Assembly (NCBI RefSeq): GCF_042675725.1 | Contig: NZ_JBHTJN010000028.1 | Span: forward strand, 1-64,000 | Direction: 5' to 3' | DNA: 64,000 nt | DNA from: Seminibacterium arietis | GTDB lineage: Bacteria > Pseudomonadota > Gammaproteobacteria > Enterobacterales > Pasteurellaceae | Shown: in pieces, positions 45,669 to 54,792 of the stretch | How positions within the stretch are numbered: the first letter of the stretch is position 1 | Layout of the letters: each line of letters opens with the position of its first letter | Notes under the pieces: model-generated | Told to the model about the DNA's origin: nothing | Database searches by the model: none | The model's input: the letters and a program-made list of their open reading frames with translations, nothing else | Translations under genes and position numbers: made by a program

Positions 45669-45977
45669 ATGGATTTAGTTTGTTTCTTGATTAATAAATT
45701 AGAAGATTTGAAGGCTCAAGATATTTTATCTCTTGATGTAAGAGAAAAATCTTCCGTAACTGATCACATGATCATTTGTACGGGAACATCAAATCGCCAC
45801 ATTGCCTCTTTGGCACAAAAATTAATTAATGAAAGTAAAGAGGCGGGATTTCAGTTTTTTGGTGAAGAAGGTCGAACTACAGCAGATTGGGTTGTAGTAG
45901 ATTTTGGGCAAGCGATGGTACACATTATGCAACGTGAGAGTCGTGATATTTATCAACTAGAGAAACTTTGGAGCTAA
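45669..45977 (+). CDS. rsfS: ribosome silencing factor RsfS
   Basis: 102 residues from ATG 45669; a GTG at 45624 would add 15 residues absent from the family. Binds ribosomal protein uL14 and blocks joining of subunits in starvation. The core matches well: KLEDLKAQDILSLDVREKSSVTDHMIICTGTSNRHI, FFGEEGRTTADWVVVDFGQAMVHIMQ and YQLEKLWS. It opens the rsfS-rlmH-mrdAB-rlpA-dacA-ybeD-lipBA cluster; the stop abuts the rlmH start with no gap. Confidence 0.94.
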   Translation: MDLVCFLINKLEDLKAQDILSLDVREKSSVTDHMIICTGTSNRHIASLAQKLINESKEAGFQFFGEEGRTTADWVVVDFGQAMVHIMQRESRDIYQLEKLWS

Positions 45978-46445
45978 ATGAAAATCCAATTAATTGCTGT
46001 TGGAACAAAAATGCCTGCATGGGTGACGGCTGGATTTGAAGATTATCAACGTCGTTTCCCGAAAGATATGCCGTTAGAGTTAATAGAAATTCCAGCGGGA
46101 AAGCGAGGTAAAAATGCAGATATTAAACGGATATTAGAACAAGAAGGAAAAGCGATGTTAGCGGCTTGTGGAAAAAGTAAAATAGTCACACTTGACATTC
46201 CACCGAAGCCTTGGACAACTTATCAATTAGCTCAGCAGTTAGAATCTTGGAAAAATGATGGACGTAATATTTGCTTATTGATTGGAGGCCCTGAGGGACT
46301 TTCTCCTGAGTGTAAAGCTGTAGCGGAGCAAAGTTGGTCATTATCACCATTAACTTTACCACATCCTTTAGTGCGAATTATTGTAGCTGAAAGCTTGTAC
46401 CGTGCATGGTCATTGACAGCAAATCATCCCTATCATAGAGAATAA
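45978..46445 (+). CDS. rlmH: 23S rRNA pseudouridine-1915 N3-methyltransferase
   Basis: 155 residues, SPOUT (trefoil-knot) family. Methylates pseudouridine 1915 in helix 69 of 23S rRNA. Visible: MKIQLIAVGTKMPAW start, LDIPPKPWTTYQLAQQLESW, the SAM-knot LLIGGPEGLSPECK, and the C-terminal PLTLPHPLVRIIVAESLYRAWSLTANHPYHRE. Full length. ATG directly follows the rsfS TAA, so the pair is coupled. Confidence 0.97.
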   Translation: MKIQLIAVGTKMPAWVTAGFEDYQRRFPKDMPLELIEIPAGKRGKNADIKRILEQEGKAMLAACGKSKIVTLDIPPKPWTTYQLAQQLESWKNDGRNICLLIGGPEGLSPECKAVAEQSWSLSPLTLPHPLVRIIVAESLYRAWSLTANHPYHRE

Positions 46446-46485
46446 ATATCAATAGTAATATAAAGAATACCGAAAGAGAGAGTTA

Positions 46486-48456
46486 ATGAATTTAAGAAAA
46501 TGGTTGTCACAACCTAGTCATGAGCCTATTCGAGATAAAAAAGCAGAACGCAATTTATTCGCACGACGGGCATTAATTTCTTTTTTGGGAGTATTAGGAT
46601 TATCGACAATTTTATTTACTAATCTTTATCACTTGCAAGTGACTAATTTTGATGGTTATCGAACTCGTTCTAATGGAAATCGTATTAAATTATTGCCACT
46701 ACCTCCTACACGTGGATTGATTTATGATCGTTACGGCAAATTGTTAGCGGAGAACCTTACTTTTTTTGGTCTTTATATTGTACCTGAGAAAGTAGAAAAT
46801 TTAGCCCGCACTTTTGAAGAGTTAGTTAATGTTGTTGGGTTGACTCAAGAAGATATTGAAAACTTTAAAAAAGAGCGACGTCGTTCTTCCCGTTATACTT
46901 CAATTTTATTGAAAGCCGATCTGACAGAGAAACAAATAGCTCGTTTTGCAGTTAATCAGCATCGATTCCCTAGCATTGAAGTGAAACCTTATTTTAAACG
47001 TCACTATCTATATGGAGAATCTCTTACACATATTTTGGGTTATGTAGCAAAAATTAATGATAGAGATGTAGAAAAGTTAAAAAAGGAAGAAAAATTTGCT
47101 AATTATGCAGGTACACATGATATTGGAAAGCTTGGTATTGAGCGTTATTACGAAGAACAATTGCATGGTACAGTAGGGTTTGAAGAAGTAGAAGTAAATA
47201 ATCGAGGTAAGGTCATTCGAAAATTACGAGAACAGCCAGCGATTGCAGGTAAAAGTATTCATTTAACAATTGATCTTGAATTACAACGTTATATTATGAA
47301 TTTACTTGGTGATCGTAAAGGTGCAGTAGTTGTGTTAGATCCAAAAGATAGTAGTATTTTAGCAATGCTTTCTGTACCAAGTTATGATAACAATTTATTT
47401 GTTGGGGGTATCTCTAGCCAAGATTATAAACGTTTATTAAATGATCCCAATCGTCCACTATATAGTCGAGTTACGCAAGGTGCTTATCCTCCAGCATCTA
47501 CAGTGAAGCCATTTATTGCTGTAGCAGGACTACAAGAAAAGATTATCACGCCATCTACAACTGTATTTGATCCAGGTTATTGGGTTTTACCAAATTCTAC
47601 TAAACGTTTCCGAGATTGGAAAAGAGTTGGACATGGTTATACGGATTTAAATAAAGCTATCGCAGAATCATCAGATACTTATTTTTACCAGCTTGCATAC
47701 AACATGGGAATTGATCGTTTATCTGGTTGGATGAAAAAATTTGGCTTTGGGCTGTCGACGGGGATTGATATTCAAGAAGAAACAGATGGTATTATGCCAA
47801 GTAGAGAGTGGAAACAAAAACGCCATAAAAAGCCTTGGCTACAAGGTGACACAATTTCAGTTGGCATTGGACAAGGATACTGGGTTGCGACACCATTACA
47901 AGTAGCAAAAGCTTTAGCAATATTAGTAAATAATGGTAAAGTAAATACGCCTCACCTCATGAAATCAATAGAAGGTTCAACAGCTATTCCTTATAAAGAT
48001 CCATTATTGTATGAAGATATTGTAGAACCAAAGCAAAGCTATTGGAATGTAGCTAAACAAGGTATGTATAATGTAATTAATGCTTCCAACGGCACAGCAA
48101 GAAAACCTTTTATAGGGACTAATTATCATGTGGCTGGAAAATCTGGTACTGCTCAAGTTTTTAGTTTGAAAGAAAATCAAAACTACGACGCAGGAAATTT
48201 AGTAAAAGAACTACATGATCATGCATGGTTTATTGCTTATGCTCCTTACGAAAATCCTAAACTCATTGTAGTAGTAATTCTAGAGAATGCAGGCGGAGGA
48301 GGTAGCAATGCTGGACCTGTTGTACGGAGTATTATGGATTATTATTTGAACGAACGTTTGCCTCAAGTGTCACAGTTAGAAAATATGTCAAAAAGTGCGG
48401 TAGAAAATTCTACTATACAACAATCACAATCAAGACCAAAAGGAGAATTGCAGTGA
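46486..48456 (+). CDS. mrdA: penicillin-binding protein 2, elongation transpeptidase
   Basis: 656 residues. Cross-links peptidoglycan in the side wall with RodA. One membrane segment (about 29-50), a pedestal domain with PPTRGLIYDRYGKLLAEN, then the transpeptidase: SxxK with nucleophile Ser338 and Lys341 (PPASTVKPF), SxN-type motif in AESSDTYFYQLAYNMG, and KSGTAQVF. The tail after about 630 is low-complexity Ser/Gln with an uptake signal at about 48393. It overlaps mrdB by four bases (48453-48456), so the synthase pair is coupled. AAAGAGAGAG precedes the start. Confidence 0.96.
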   Translation: MNLRKWLSQPSHEPIRDKKAERNLFARRALISFLGVLGLSTILFTNLYHLQVTNFDGYRTRSNGNRIKLLPLPPTRGLIYDRYGKLLAENLTFFGLYIVPEKVENLARTFEELVNVVGLTQEDIENFKKERRRSSRYTSILLKADLTEKQIARFAVNQHRFPSIEVKPYFKRHYLYGESLTHILGYVAKINDRDVEKLKKEEKFANYAGTHDIGKLGIERYYEEQLHGTVGFEEVEVNNRGKVIRKLREQPAIAGKSIHLTIDLELQRYIMNLLGDRKGAVVVLDPKDSSILAMLSVPSYDNNLFVGGISSQDYKRLLNDPNRPLYSRVTQGAYPPASTVKPFIAVAGLQEKIITPSTTVFDPGYWVLPNSTKRFRDWKRVGHGYTDLNKAIAESSDTYFYQLAYNMGIDRLSGWMKKFGFGLSTGIDIQEETDGIMPSREWKQKRHKKPWLQGDTISVGIGQGYWVATPLQVAKALAILVNNGKVNTPHLMKSIEGSTAIPYKDPLLYEDIVEPKQSYWNVAKQGMYNVINASNGTARKPFIGTNYHVAGKSGTAQVFSLKENQNYDAGNLVKELHDHAWFIAYAPYENPKLIVVVILENAGGGGSNAGPVVRSIMDYYLNERLPQVSQLENMSKSAVENSTIQQSQSRPKGELQ

Positions 48457-49574
48457 TAGAAGAGAAAAAAAATCTATGGCATTCTTTATGGTTACGATTG
48501 CATATTGATTTGCTTTTGTTCATTGGCTTGGTCGTGATTTCTATTTATGGGTTGATTGTACTATATAGTGCTTCAGGAGCAAATGAAGTTATGTTCCGTA
48601 ATCGTTTGATTCAAGTAGTGCTAGGATTTATTACGATGTTTGTAATGGCTCAGTTATCACCTCGTTTTTATCAACGAATTGCACCTTATATATTTGGTGT
48701 AGGAATTATTTTACTAATCTTAGTTGATTTGATTGGTACAACTAGCAAAGGTGCCCAGCGTTGGCTTGATTTAGGCGTAATCCGTTTTCAACCTTCTGAA
48801 ATAGTGAAACTTGCTGTACCGTTACTAGTAGCAATGTACTTAGGAAAACGGGCATTACCACCAAAGTTAAAAGAAACTTTTATTGCTTTATTACTTATTG
48901 TTGTGCCAACCCTACTAGTCGCTATTCAGCCTGATTTAGGAACTGCTATTTTAGTAAGCTCATCAGGGTTATTTGTGGTATTTCTTGCGGGTATGAGTTG
49001 GTGGTTGATTTTAGCAGCAGGTGTTCTTTTAGCGGGATTTGCTCCTATTATGTGGTTTTATTTGATGCATGATTATCAACGAACAAGGGTATTAACATTA
49101 CTTGATCCTGAAAAAGATCCTCTTGGAGCAGGGTATCATATTTTACAGTCTAAAATCGCAATCGGATCAGGGGGATTATGGGGAAAAGGTTGGATGCTAG
49201 GGACACAATCACAGCTAGAGTTTTTACCTGAACCTCATACTGATTTCATTTTTGCTGTGTTAAGTGAAGAACATGGCATGATTGGTTTTTGTGTGCTGAT
49301 GGCAATTTATTTATTTATTGTTGCAAGAGGATTAATTATTGGCGTTAATGCTCAAACTGCGTTTGGTCGAATTTTAGTTGGTGCATTGACTTTAATATTT
49401 TTTGTTTATGTGTTTGTTAATATTGGGATGGTAAGTGGTATTTTACCAGTAGTTGGTGTTCCACTACCGTTGTTTAGTTATGGTGGGACTTCTTTTGTTA
49501 CTCTAATGGCTGGGTTTGGATTGATTATGTCCATTCATACTCATAAAGAGCATTTTTTCAAGGGAACTAAATAA
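48453..49574 (+). CDS. mrdB: RodA, SEDS peptidoglycan glycosyltransferase
   Basis: 373 residues, about ten membrane segments. Polymerises lipid II in side-wall growth with PBP2. SEDS features: IALLYSASG-like IVLYSASGANE, the TTSKGAQRWLDLGVIRFQPSEIVKLA region, AIQPDLGTAIL with the conserved Asp, FLPEPHTDFIFAVLSEEHG, and PVVGVPLPLFSYGGTSFVTLMAGFG near the end. The start overlaps mrdA, with AAGGAGA as ribosome site inside mrdA. One base separates its stop from rlpA. Confidence 0.96.
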   Translation: MIEEKKNLWHSLWLRLHIDLLLFIGLVVISIYGLIVLYSASGANEVMFRNRLIQVVLGFITMFVMAQLSPRFYQRIAPYIFGVGIILLILVDLIGTTSKGAQRWLDLGVIRFQPSEIVKLAVPLLVAMYLGKRALPPKLKETFIALLLIVVPTLLVAIQPDLGTAILVSSSGLFVVFLAGMSWWLILAAGVLLAGFAPIMWFYLMHDYQRTRVLTLLDPEKDPLGAGYHILQSKIAIGSGGLWGKGWMLGTQSQLEFLPEPHTDFIFAVLSEEHGMIGFCVLMAIYLFIVARGLIIGVNAQTAFGRILVGALTLIFFVYVFVNIGMVSGILPVVGVPLPLFSYGGTSFVTLMAGFGLIMSIHTHKEHFFKGTK

Positions 49575-49575
49575 T

Positions 49576-50490
49576 ATGGAACAAATTTTATTTAATAATG
49601 TCACAGCAAAGCGGAATGGGACCATATGGAAAGTTTTCTATCGAGTATTGCTATCATTTGCACTAATGGGGCTGGGACTTTCTGTACAAGCAAAAGTCGA
49701 ACCACAAAAGTTGTACGGTATTGCAGGGCATCCGTTAATTTACATGAAAGTAGGCAACAAATCTTATAGTTATAAAATCAAAGGTGTTGTTTACTATACT
49801 AAAACAGCAAAAGAAGTAAAAAATTTTACTCAAGAAGGTATTGCGAGCTATTATCATAATAGATTCAATGGTAGAAAAAATTCTTCTGGTGAGCGTCATA
49901 ATCAGAATGCTTTTACTGCGGCTCATAAAACCTTGCCACATAATTCATATGTCCTTGTTACTAATTTAAGAAATGGGCGGAAAGTAATTGTGCGAATTAA
50001 CGATAGGGGACCTTTTGTTAAGGATCGTATTATTGATCTTTCCAAAGTTGCAGCGAGAGAAATTGGTATTATTGGTAAAGGGATTGGAAAAGTGCGGTTA
50101 GAAATTTTACATATTCATCCGACAGGGAAAATTTCAGGTCCAGCAGCAAGAGTATTAGCAAAATATGCAAAAAATAATGATGCTAAACAAAGACTTGACT
50201 TGAAAAATTTAACGAACAGTCAAGAAGCAACAGTTAAAAATAATGCTAATGGTACAGAAAAAGTTTACCACTATAGAGTGCATTTGATGAACTTAGATAG
50301 TAAGAAACAAGCAGAAAATATGATTAGTCAGTTGAAACTTAATCAAATTCAGACTGAAATTATACAAAGAGGTAAGAAATATGATGTTTATTTCAGTCAA
50401 ATCATGAGCAAAGAACAAGCTAATCAATTAAAATTACAGCTTAGACAAATTGATAGATCAGCACAGGTTATTGTGTTTGTTTTTAATTAA
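49576..50490 (+). CDS. rlpA: RlpA-family septal lytic transglycosylase
   Basis: 304 residues. RlpA cleaves glycan strands lacking stem peptides. A signal sequence ends at VQA about residue 39, then a linker, a double-psi beta-barrel (about 90-175: GIASYYHNRFNGRKNSSGERHNQNAFTAAH, VLVTNLRNGRKVIVRINDRGPFVKDRIIDLS) with the family's His and Asp, and a C-terminal SPOR domain (about 230-304) that binds septal peptidoglycan. There is no Cys at the cleavage region, so unlike E. coli RlpA this appears to be a soluble periplasmic protein, not a lipoprotein. It lies between mrdB and dacA as in E. coli. Confidence 0.92.
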   Translation: MEQILFNNVTAKRNGTIWKVFYRVLLSFALMGLGLSVQAKVEPQKLYGIAGHPLIYMKVGNKSYSYKIKGVVYYTKTAKEVKNFTQEGIASYYHNRFNGRKNSSGERHNQNAFTAAHKTLPHNSYVLVTNLRNGRKVIVRINDRGPFVKDRIIDLSKVAAREIGIIGKGIGKVRLEILHIHPTGKISGPAARVLAKYAKNNDAKQRLDLKNLTNSQEATVKNNANGTEKVYHYRVHLMNLDSKKQAENMISQLKLNQIQTEIIQRGKKYDVYFSQIMSKEQANQLKLQLRQIDRSAQVIVFVFN

Positions 50491-50512
50491 AGTTAAATAA
50501 CTGGGAAGTATT

Positions 50513-51700
50513 ATGTTTAAACAAGTTTACAGAAAAACAAAATTAGCATTGATAAGTTCAATGTTGATATTACCTACTAACTTAATGGCAGAAGAGATTC
50601 AACATAGTATTAGCACGCCACAATTAAATGCTCAAACTTATATTTTAATGGATTATCATTCTGGAACGGTGTTGGCAGCATTAAATCCAGATCAGCGTCA
50701 ATATCCAGCATCACTGACCAAAATGATGACTAGTTACGTGATCGGTGATGCTTTAAAGCAAGGAAAAATTAATAATTCTGATATTGTGACGGTTGGAGAG
50801 AGTGCTTGGGGGAAAAATTTCCCAGGTTCATCTAAGATGTTTTTGAATCTAAATCAGCAGGTTTCTGTAGCAGATTTACATCGAGGAATTGTTATCGTAT
50901 CTGGTAATGACGCTTGTGTTGCAATGGCTGAGTATATTGCAGGATCAGAGAAAAATTTTATTGATACGATGAATAGATATGTCGCTGATTTTAATTTGAA
51001 AAATACTCATTTTGAAACTGTACATGGTCTAGATAGCGAAGGACAGTATTCTTCAGCACGGGATATGGCAATCATTGGTTCTCATATTATTCGTGATTTA
51101 CCTGATGAATATAAAATTTATGCAGAAAAAGAATTTACTTTTAATAAAATTAAACAGCCAAATCGTAATGGATTATTATGGGACAAAACAATTCATGTTG
51201 ACGGCATGAAAACGGGTCATACAGATAAGGCAGGCTATAATTTAGTGGCTTCGGCAGTTAATAAAGATAACATGAGATTAATTTCTGTAGTAATGGGCGT
51301 GCCAACTTATAAAGGACGTGAAATTGAAAGTAAGAAATTATTACAATGGGGATTTGCAAATTTTGATACTTTTAAAGCATTGGAAGCGGGTAAAATAGTT
51401 TTGGAACAAAAAGTGTATTATGGTGACAGTAGCAAAGTTGAGCTAGGTGTGCTGCAAGATGCTTTTATTACTTTGCCAAAAGGTCGCCAAGCTGATGTAA
51501 AAGCTCGTTATGAACTAGAAAATAAATATTTGGAAGCACCTTTAACTAAAGGACAAACAGTTGGAAAAGTAATTTACCAACTAGATGGCAAAACGATCGC
51601 TGATATTAATTTGCAAGCCATGAATGATGTTAAAGAAGGCAGTTTTTTTGGTAAAGCTTGGGATTGGTTAGTCTTAACAGTAAAAAATTTCTTTAATTGA
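50513..51700 (+). CDS. dacA: D-alanyl-D-alanine carboxypeptidase, PBP5-type
   Basis: 395 residues. Trims the terminal D-Ala from peptidoglycan pentapeptides in the periplasm. Signal peptide 1-26 (cut after LMA), active-site SLTK with Ser67 and Lys70, SGNDACVAMAEYI (SxN), and KTGHTDKAGYNLVAS (KTG). The beta-rich C-domain follows, and the last 18 residues (FFGKAWDWLVLTVKNFFN) form the amphipathic helix that anchors the enzyme to the inner membrane. Full length. It is followed by the 22-base palindrome of two uptake signals. Confidence 0.95.
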   Translation: MFKQVYRKTKLALISSMLILPTNLMAEEIQHSISTPQLNAQTYILMDYHSGTVLAALNPDQRQYPASLTKMMTSYVIGDALKQGKINNSDIVTVGESAWGKNFPGSSKMFLNLNQQVSVADLHRGIVIVSGNDACVAMAEYIAGSEKNFIDTMNRYVADFNLKNTHFETVHGLDSEGQYSSARDMAIIGSHIIRDLPDEYKIYAEKEFTFNKIKQPNRNGLLWDKTIHVDGMKTGHTDKAGYNLVASAVNKDNMRLISVVMGVPTYKGREIESKKLLQWGFANFDTFKALEAGKIVLEQKVYYGDSSKVELGVLQDAFITLPKGRQADVKARYELENKYLEAPLTKGQTVGKVIYQLDGKTIADINLQAMNDVKEGSFFGKAWDWLVLTVKNFFN

Positions 51701-51720
51701 ACTTGAAATTGATTAAAATT

Positions 51721-51742
51721 AACCGCACTTTAAAGTGCGGTT
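51721..51742. repeat. perfect 22-base palindrome of two fused uptake signals
   Basis: AACCGCACTTTAAAGTGCGG followed by TT: two uptake signals face each other with no spacer. As RNA the hairpin loop would be the central TTTAAA. No T-run follows, so it is at best a weak terminator inside the dacA-ybeD stretch; it may weaken readthrough or stabilise dacA mRNA. Confidence 0.85.
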
Positions 51743-51770
51743 TGAGTTTGCTGAATATTGGAAATGTAGA

Positions 51771-52064
51771 ATGGAAAAAATAGTAAAACTAGACGAAATT
51801 CCTCAACAGAAATTAAAAGACTTATTGAAATTTCCTTGTGCTTTTACTTTCAAAGTTGTTGGGAAAAATCGTGATGGATTGATAGATGATACTCTTTTGG
51901 TAATTCAAAAATACGCTAAAGGAGATTATAATCCACGCCAAAATATTAGTTCAAAAGGCACATATAATTCTGTTTCAGTGGATATTATTGCGGAAAATAT
52001 TGAGCAGGTTGAAATCCTTTATGTGGAGTTGGCAAAAATTGATGGTGTGAAAATGGTGCTTTAA
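51771..52064 (+). CDS. ybeD: YbeD/DUF493 family protein
   Basis: 97 residues from ATG 51771, preceded by GGAAATG; a GTG at 51735 lies inside the uptake-signal palindrome and is rejected. The core LKDLLKFPCAFTFKVVGKN, VIQKYAKGDYNPRQNISSKGTYNSVSVDI and IEQVEILYVELAKIDGVKMVL matches E. coli YbeD, an ACT-like small cytoplasmic protein linked to lipoate metabolism by its place before lipB. Its function is not established. The stop abuts the lipB ATG, so the two are coupled. Confidence 0.92.
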   Translation: MEKIVKLDEIPQQKLKDLLKFPCAFTFKVVGKNRDGLIDDTLLVIQKYAKGDYNPRQNISSKGTYNSVSVDIIAENIEQVEILYVELAKIDGVKMVL

Positions 52065-52718
52065 ATGGATTTTGAAGTTATTGTTCGTCAATTAGGCGTT
52101 CGTGATTATCAAGAAATTTGGCATGCAATGCAAAATTTTACTGATAATCGTGACAAGGATACTGTGGATGAAATCTGGTTAGTGGAGCATCCTTCTATAT
52201 TTACGCAGGGAGTGGCAGGTAAACCTGAACATTTATTGCAAAATACAAGTATCCCTGTACTGAAATCAGATCGTGGGGGACAGATTACTTATCATGGTCT
52301 TGGTCAGCAAATTATGTATGTGCTAATTGATGTAAAACGGTTTAAGTTACAACGAAAAGAACTCAGCGTTCGGCAGTTAGTGACAGCACTTGAACAGACC
52401 GTTGTCCAAACGTTGTCGGATTATGGTATCAGGAGCTGTTCAAAACCTGAAGCACCAGGTGTATATGTAGGGGATAAAAAAATTTGTTCGCTTGGTTTAC
52501 GAATCCGTAAAGGTTGTTCTTTTCACGGTTTAGCATTAAATATTCAAATGGATCTTTCACCCTTCTCAATTATAAATCCCTGTGGCTATGCGGGACTTGA
52601 AATGTGTCAGTTAGCTGATTTTATTACGAAAGATCAAGCTAAATGTAGTTTAGTTTCAGCAAAATTAGTTACATACTTTACGCGAATATTAGGCTATAAT
52701 AAAATAACAACTTATTAA
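52065..52718 (+). CDS. lipB: octanoyl-ACP:protein octanoyltransferase
   Basis: 217 residues. Moves octanoate from acyl carrier protein to lipoyl domains, the first step of lipoate assembly. Conserved VEHPSIFTQGVAGKPEHLL, SDRGGQITYHGLGQQIMYVL, GVYVGDKKICSLGLRIRKGCSFHGLALNI with catalytic Lys139, and NPCGYAGLEM with the acyl-thioester Cys173. Full length. Starts directly after the ybeD stop; lipA follows after 29 bases. Confidence 0.97.
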   Translation: MDFEVIVRQLGVRDYQEIWHAMQNFTDNRDKDTVDEIWLVEHPSIFTQGVAGKPEHLLQNTSIPVLKSDRGGQITYHGLGQQIMYVLIDVKRFKLQRKELSVRQLVTALEQTVVQTLSDYGIRSCSKPEAPGVYVGDKKICSLGLRIRKGCSFHGLALNIQMDLSPFSIINPCGYAGLEMCQLADFITKDQAKCSLVSAKLVTYFTRILGYNKITTY

Positions 52719-52747
52719 CAAGTGTTAAATAAAATAGTGTAAAAATA

Positions 52748-53710
52748 ATGACAACTCCTTTTAAAATGGAACGCGGTGTAAAATATCGTGATGCCGCTAA
52801 GACTTCAATTATTCCTGTAAAAAATATAGATCCTAATCAGGAGTTATTAAAAAAACCGTCATGGATGAAAATTAAATTGCCTGCGAATTCGGCAAGAATT
52901 AATGATATAAAAAATGGAATGAGACGGCATGGATTGCACTCAGTATGTGAAGAAGCTTCTTGTCCTAATTTGCATGAGTGCTTTAATCACGGTACTGCAA
53001 CTTTTATGATATTAGGGGCGATTTGTACTCGTCGTTGTCCATTCTGTGATGTGGCTCATGGTAAACCATTACCTCCAGATCCTGAAGAACCTAGAAAATT
53101 AGCAGAAACTATTCAAGATATGAACTTGCGTTATGTTGTGATTACTTCTGTTGACCGTGACGATTTACCTGATCGTGGTGCAGGTCATTTTGCTGATTGT
53201 GTAGCGGAGATTCGTAAATTAAATCCTAATATTAAAATTGAAATTTTAGTACCTGATTTTCGTGGGCGTATTGAGCAGGCTTTAGAAAAATTAAAATCTA
53301 ATCCACCAGATGTATTCAATCATAACTTAGAAAATGTACCACGCTTATATCGTCAAATTCGACCTGGAGCTGATTATGAATGGTCGTTGAAATTATTACG
53401 TGAATTTAAAGTGATGTTTCCACATATTCCAACTAAGTCTGGTTTAATGGTAGGACTTGGTGAAACTAACGAAGAAATTTTAACTGTGATGCAGGACTTG
53501 CGTAATAACGGAGTAACTATGTTAACACTAGGACAATATTTACAACCGAGTCGACATCATTTGCCTGTTTCCCGTTATGTTCCCCCTGAAGAATTTGATC
53601 AGTTTCGTAATAAAGCTCAACAAATGGGATTTGAACATGCTGCCTGTGGACCGTTTGTTCGCTCTTCTTATCATGCTGATCTACAAGCTAGTGGCGGATT
53701 AGTTAAGTAA
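52748..53710 (+). CDS. lipA: lipoyl synthase
   Basis: 320 residues. Radical SAM enzyme that puts two sulfurs into octanoyl-lysine. The auxiliary cluster ligands are Cys67, Cys72, Cys78 (SVCEEASCPNLHECF) and the radical SAM cluster ligands Cys93, Cys97, Cys100 (CTRRCPFC). The C-terminal RSSYHAD carries the Ser that ligates the auxiliary cluster, which is sacrificed as sulfur source. All present. Last gene of the cluster, closed by a strong terminator. Confidence 0.98.
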   Translation: MTTPFKMERGVKYRDAAKTSIIPVKNIDPNQELLKKPSWMKIKLPANSARINDIKNGMRRHGLHSVCEEASCPNLHECFNHGTATFMILGAICTRRCPFCDVAHGKPLPPDPEEPRKLAETIQDMNLRYVVITSVDRDDLPDRGAGHFADCVAEIRKLNPNIKIEILVPDFRGRIEQALEKLKSNPPDVFNHNLENVPRLYRQIRPGADYEWSLKLLREFKVMFPHIPTKSGLMVGLGETNEEILTVMQDLRNNGVTMLTLGQYLQPSRHHLPVSRYVPPEEFDQFRNKAQQMGFEHAACGPFVRSSYHADLQASGGLVK

Positions 53711-53729
53711 TGACTTAATGTTTTCGTAT

Positions 53730-53767
53730 AAAAACAACCGCACTTCTTAGTTAGTGCGGTTGTTTTT
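53730..53767. terminator. lipA/rluC terminator of facing uptake signals
   Basis: 15 bases 53730-53744 (AAAAACAACCGCACT) pair perfectly with 53753-53767 around 8 bases, with T-run on the plus side and A-run before. It lies between convergent lipA and rluC and can end both. Confidence 0.9.
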
Positions 53768-53817
53768 TGAAAAATTATTGGGATTAGCGATCATAACGGA
53801 ATGTATTTTAATATTTT

Positions 53818-54792
53818 CTACTTTTTATGCTCTCGTAATAATGATAGTATCTCTTTCAATTTTTTTTCTAATGGAGCCTGTAAGTGTAGCATTTCCCCAG
53901 TTTTGGGATGTTCTAAATAGATTGAATGGGCATGCAAGAACAGTCTACTAAGCCCGAGTAAACTCATCTGTTGATCAAAATGTTTATCACCGTATTTGCT
54001 ATCCATCGCAATAGGATGACCCGCATGCTGAGCATGCACACGGATTTGATGGGTTCTTCCTGTTACAGGAGAAGCTTTTACGAGGGTCGCATTTTGATAT
54101 TTTTCATTAATAGCAAAGTGAGTCTCTGATGGTTTGCCATTTTCACTTACTTTTACGAACCGTTCACCGCCAGATAATTCATTTTTTAATAAAGGTGCTT
54201 TGACAACTTTACAATGAGGTTGCCATTGACCTCTTACTAAAGCTAAATAATTTTTTTGTATCGTTTTTTCACGTAATTGCTGATGTAGATGGCGTAAAGC
54301 TGAACGTTTTTTGGCTATCAATAGAATACCAGATGTATCACGATCCAAACGATGAACGAGTTCTAAAAAACGTGCTTCAGGACGCAACACTCGCAAAGCT
54401 TCAATCACTCCAAAATCTACTCCGCTACCACCATGTACTGCTATACCAGAGGGCTTGTTTAGTACTAGTAAATAATCGTCTTCAAAAATGATTTGCTGTT
54501 CCAATTGAGACACTTTATTCAGCTTTTTTGACAAAACTGGTTGATTTTTTTCAGTAATACGTACAGGAGGAATGCGAACTATGTCGTTATTTTGTAGTTT
54601 ATATTCAGCCTTAATTCTCCCCTTGTTAACTCGAACCTCACCTTTACGAATAATACGATAAATTAAACTTTTAGGAACGCCTTTTAATTTGGTCAATAAA
54701 AAGTTATCAATTCTCTGTCCCACTTGTTCATCATTAATCGTAACTAATTGCACATTAGTAGAGATTGTTTTTTCATCGCATCTTTTAGTCAT
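53818..54792 (-). CDS. rluC: 23S rRNA pseudouridine synthase RluC
   Basis: 324 residues. Makes pseudouridine at 955, 2504 and 2580 of 23S rRNA. N-terminal S4 domain (about 20-80: GQRIDNFLLTKLKGVPKSLIYRIIRKGEVRVNKGR), then the RluA-type catalytic domain with LVLNKPSGIAVHGGSGVDFGV and the active-site Asp in LVHRLDRDTSGILLIAKK, and VTGRTHQIRVHAQHAGHPI. It diverges from rne, the same pair as in E. coli. The close relative RluD lacks the long SGVDFGVIEALR type region, favouring RluC. Confidence 0.94.
   Translation of the reverse strand: MTKRCDEKTISTNVQLVTINDEQVGQRIDNFLLTKLKGVPKSLIYRIIRKGEVRVNKGRIKAEYKLQNNDIVRIPPVRITEKNQPVLSKKLNKVSQLEQQIIFEDDYLLVLNKPSGIAVHGGSGVDFGVIEALRVLRPEARFLELVHRLDRDTSGILLIAKKRSALRHLHQQLREKTIQKNYLALVRGQWQPHCKVVKAPLLKNELSGGERFVKVSENGKPSETHFAINEKYQNATLVKASPVTGRTHQIRVHAQHAGHPIAMDSKYGDKHFDQQMSLLGLSRLFLHAHSIYLEHPKTGEMLHLQAPLEKKLKEILSLLREHKK

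Noticed and set aside
53754..53951. Plus-strand hydrophobic open frame after lipA
   Set aside because: Starts inside the terminator and runs antisense to the rluC end; no ribosome site.
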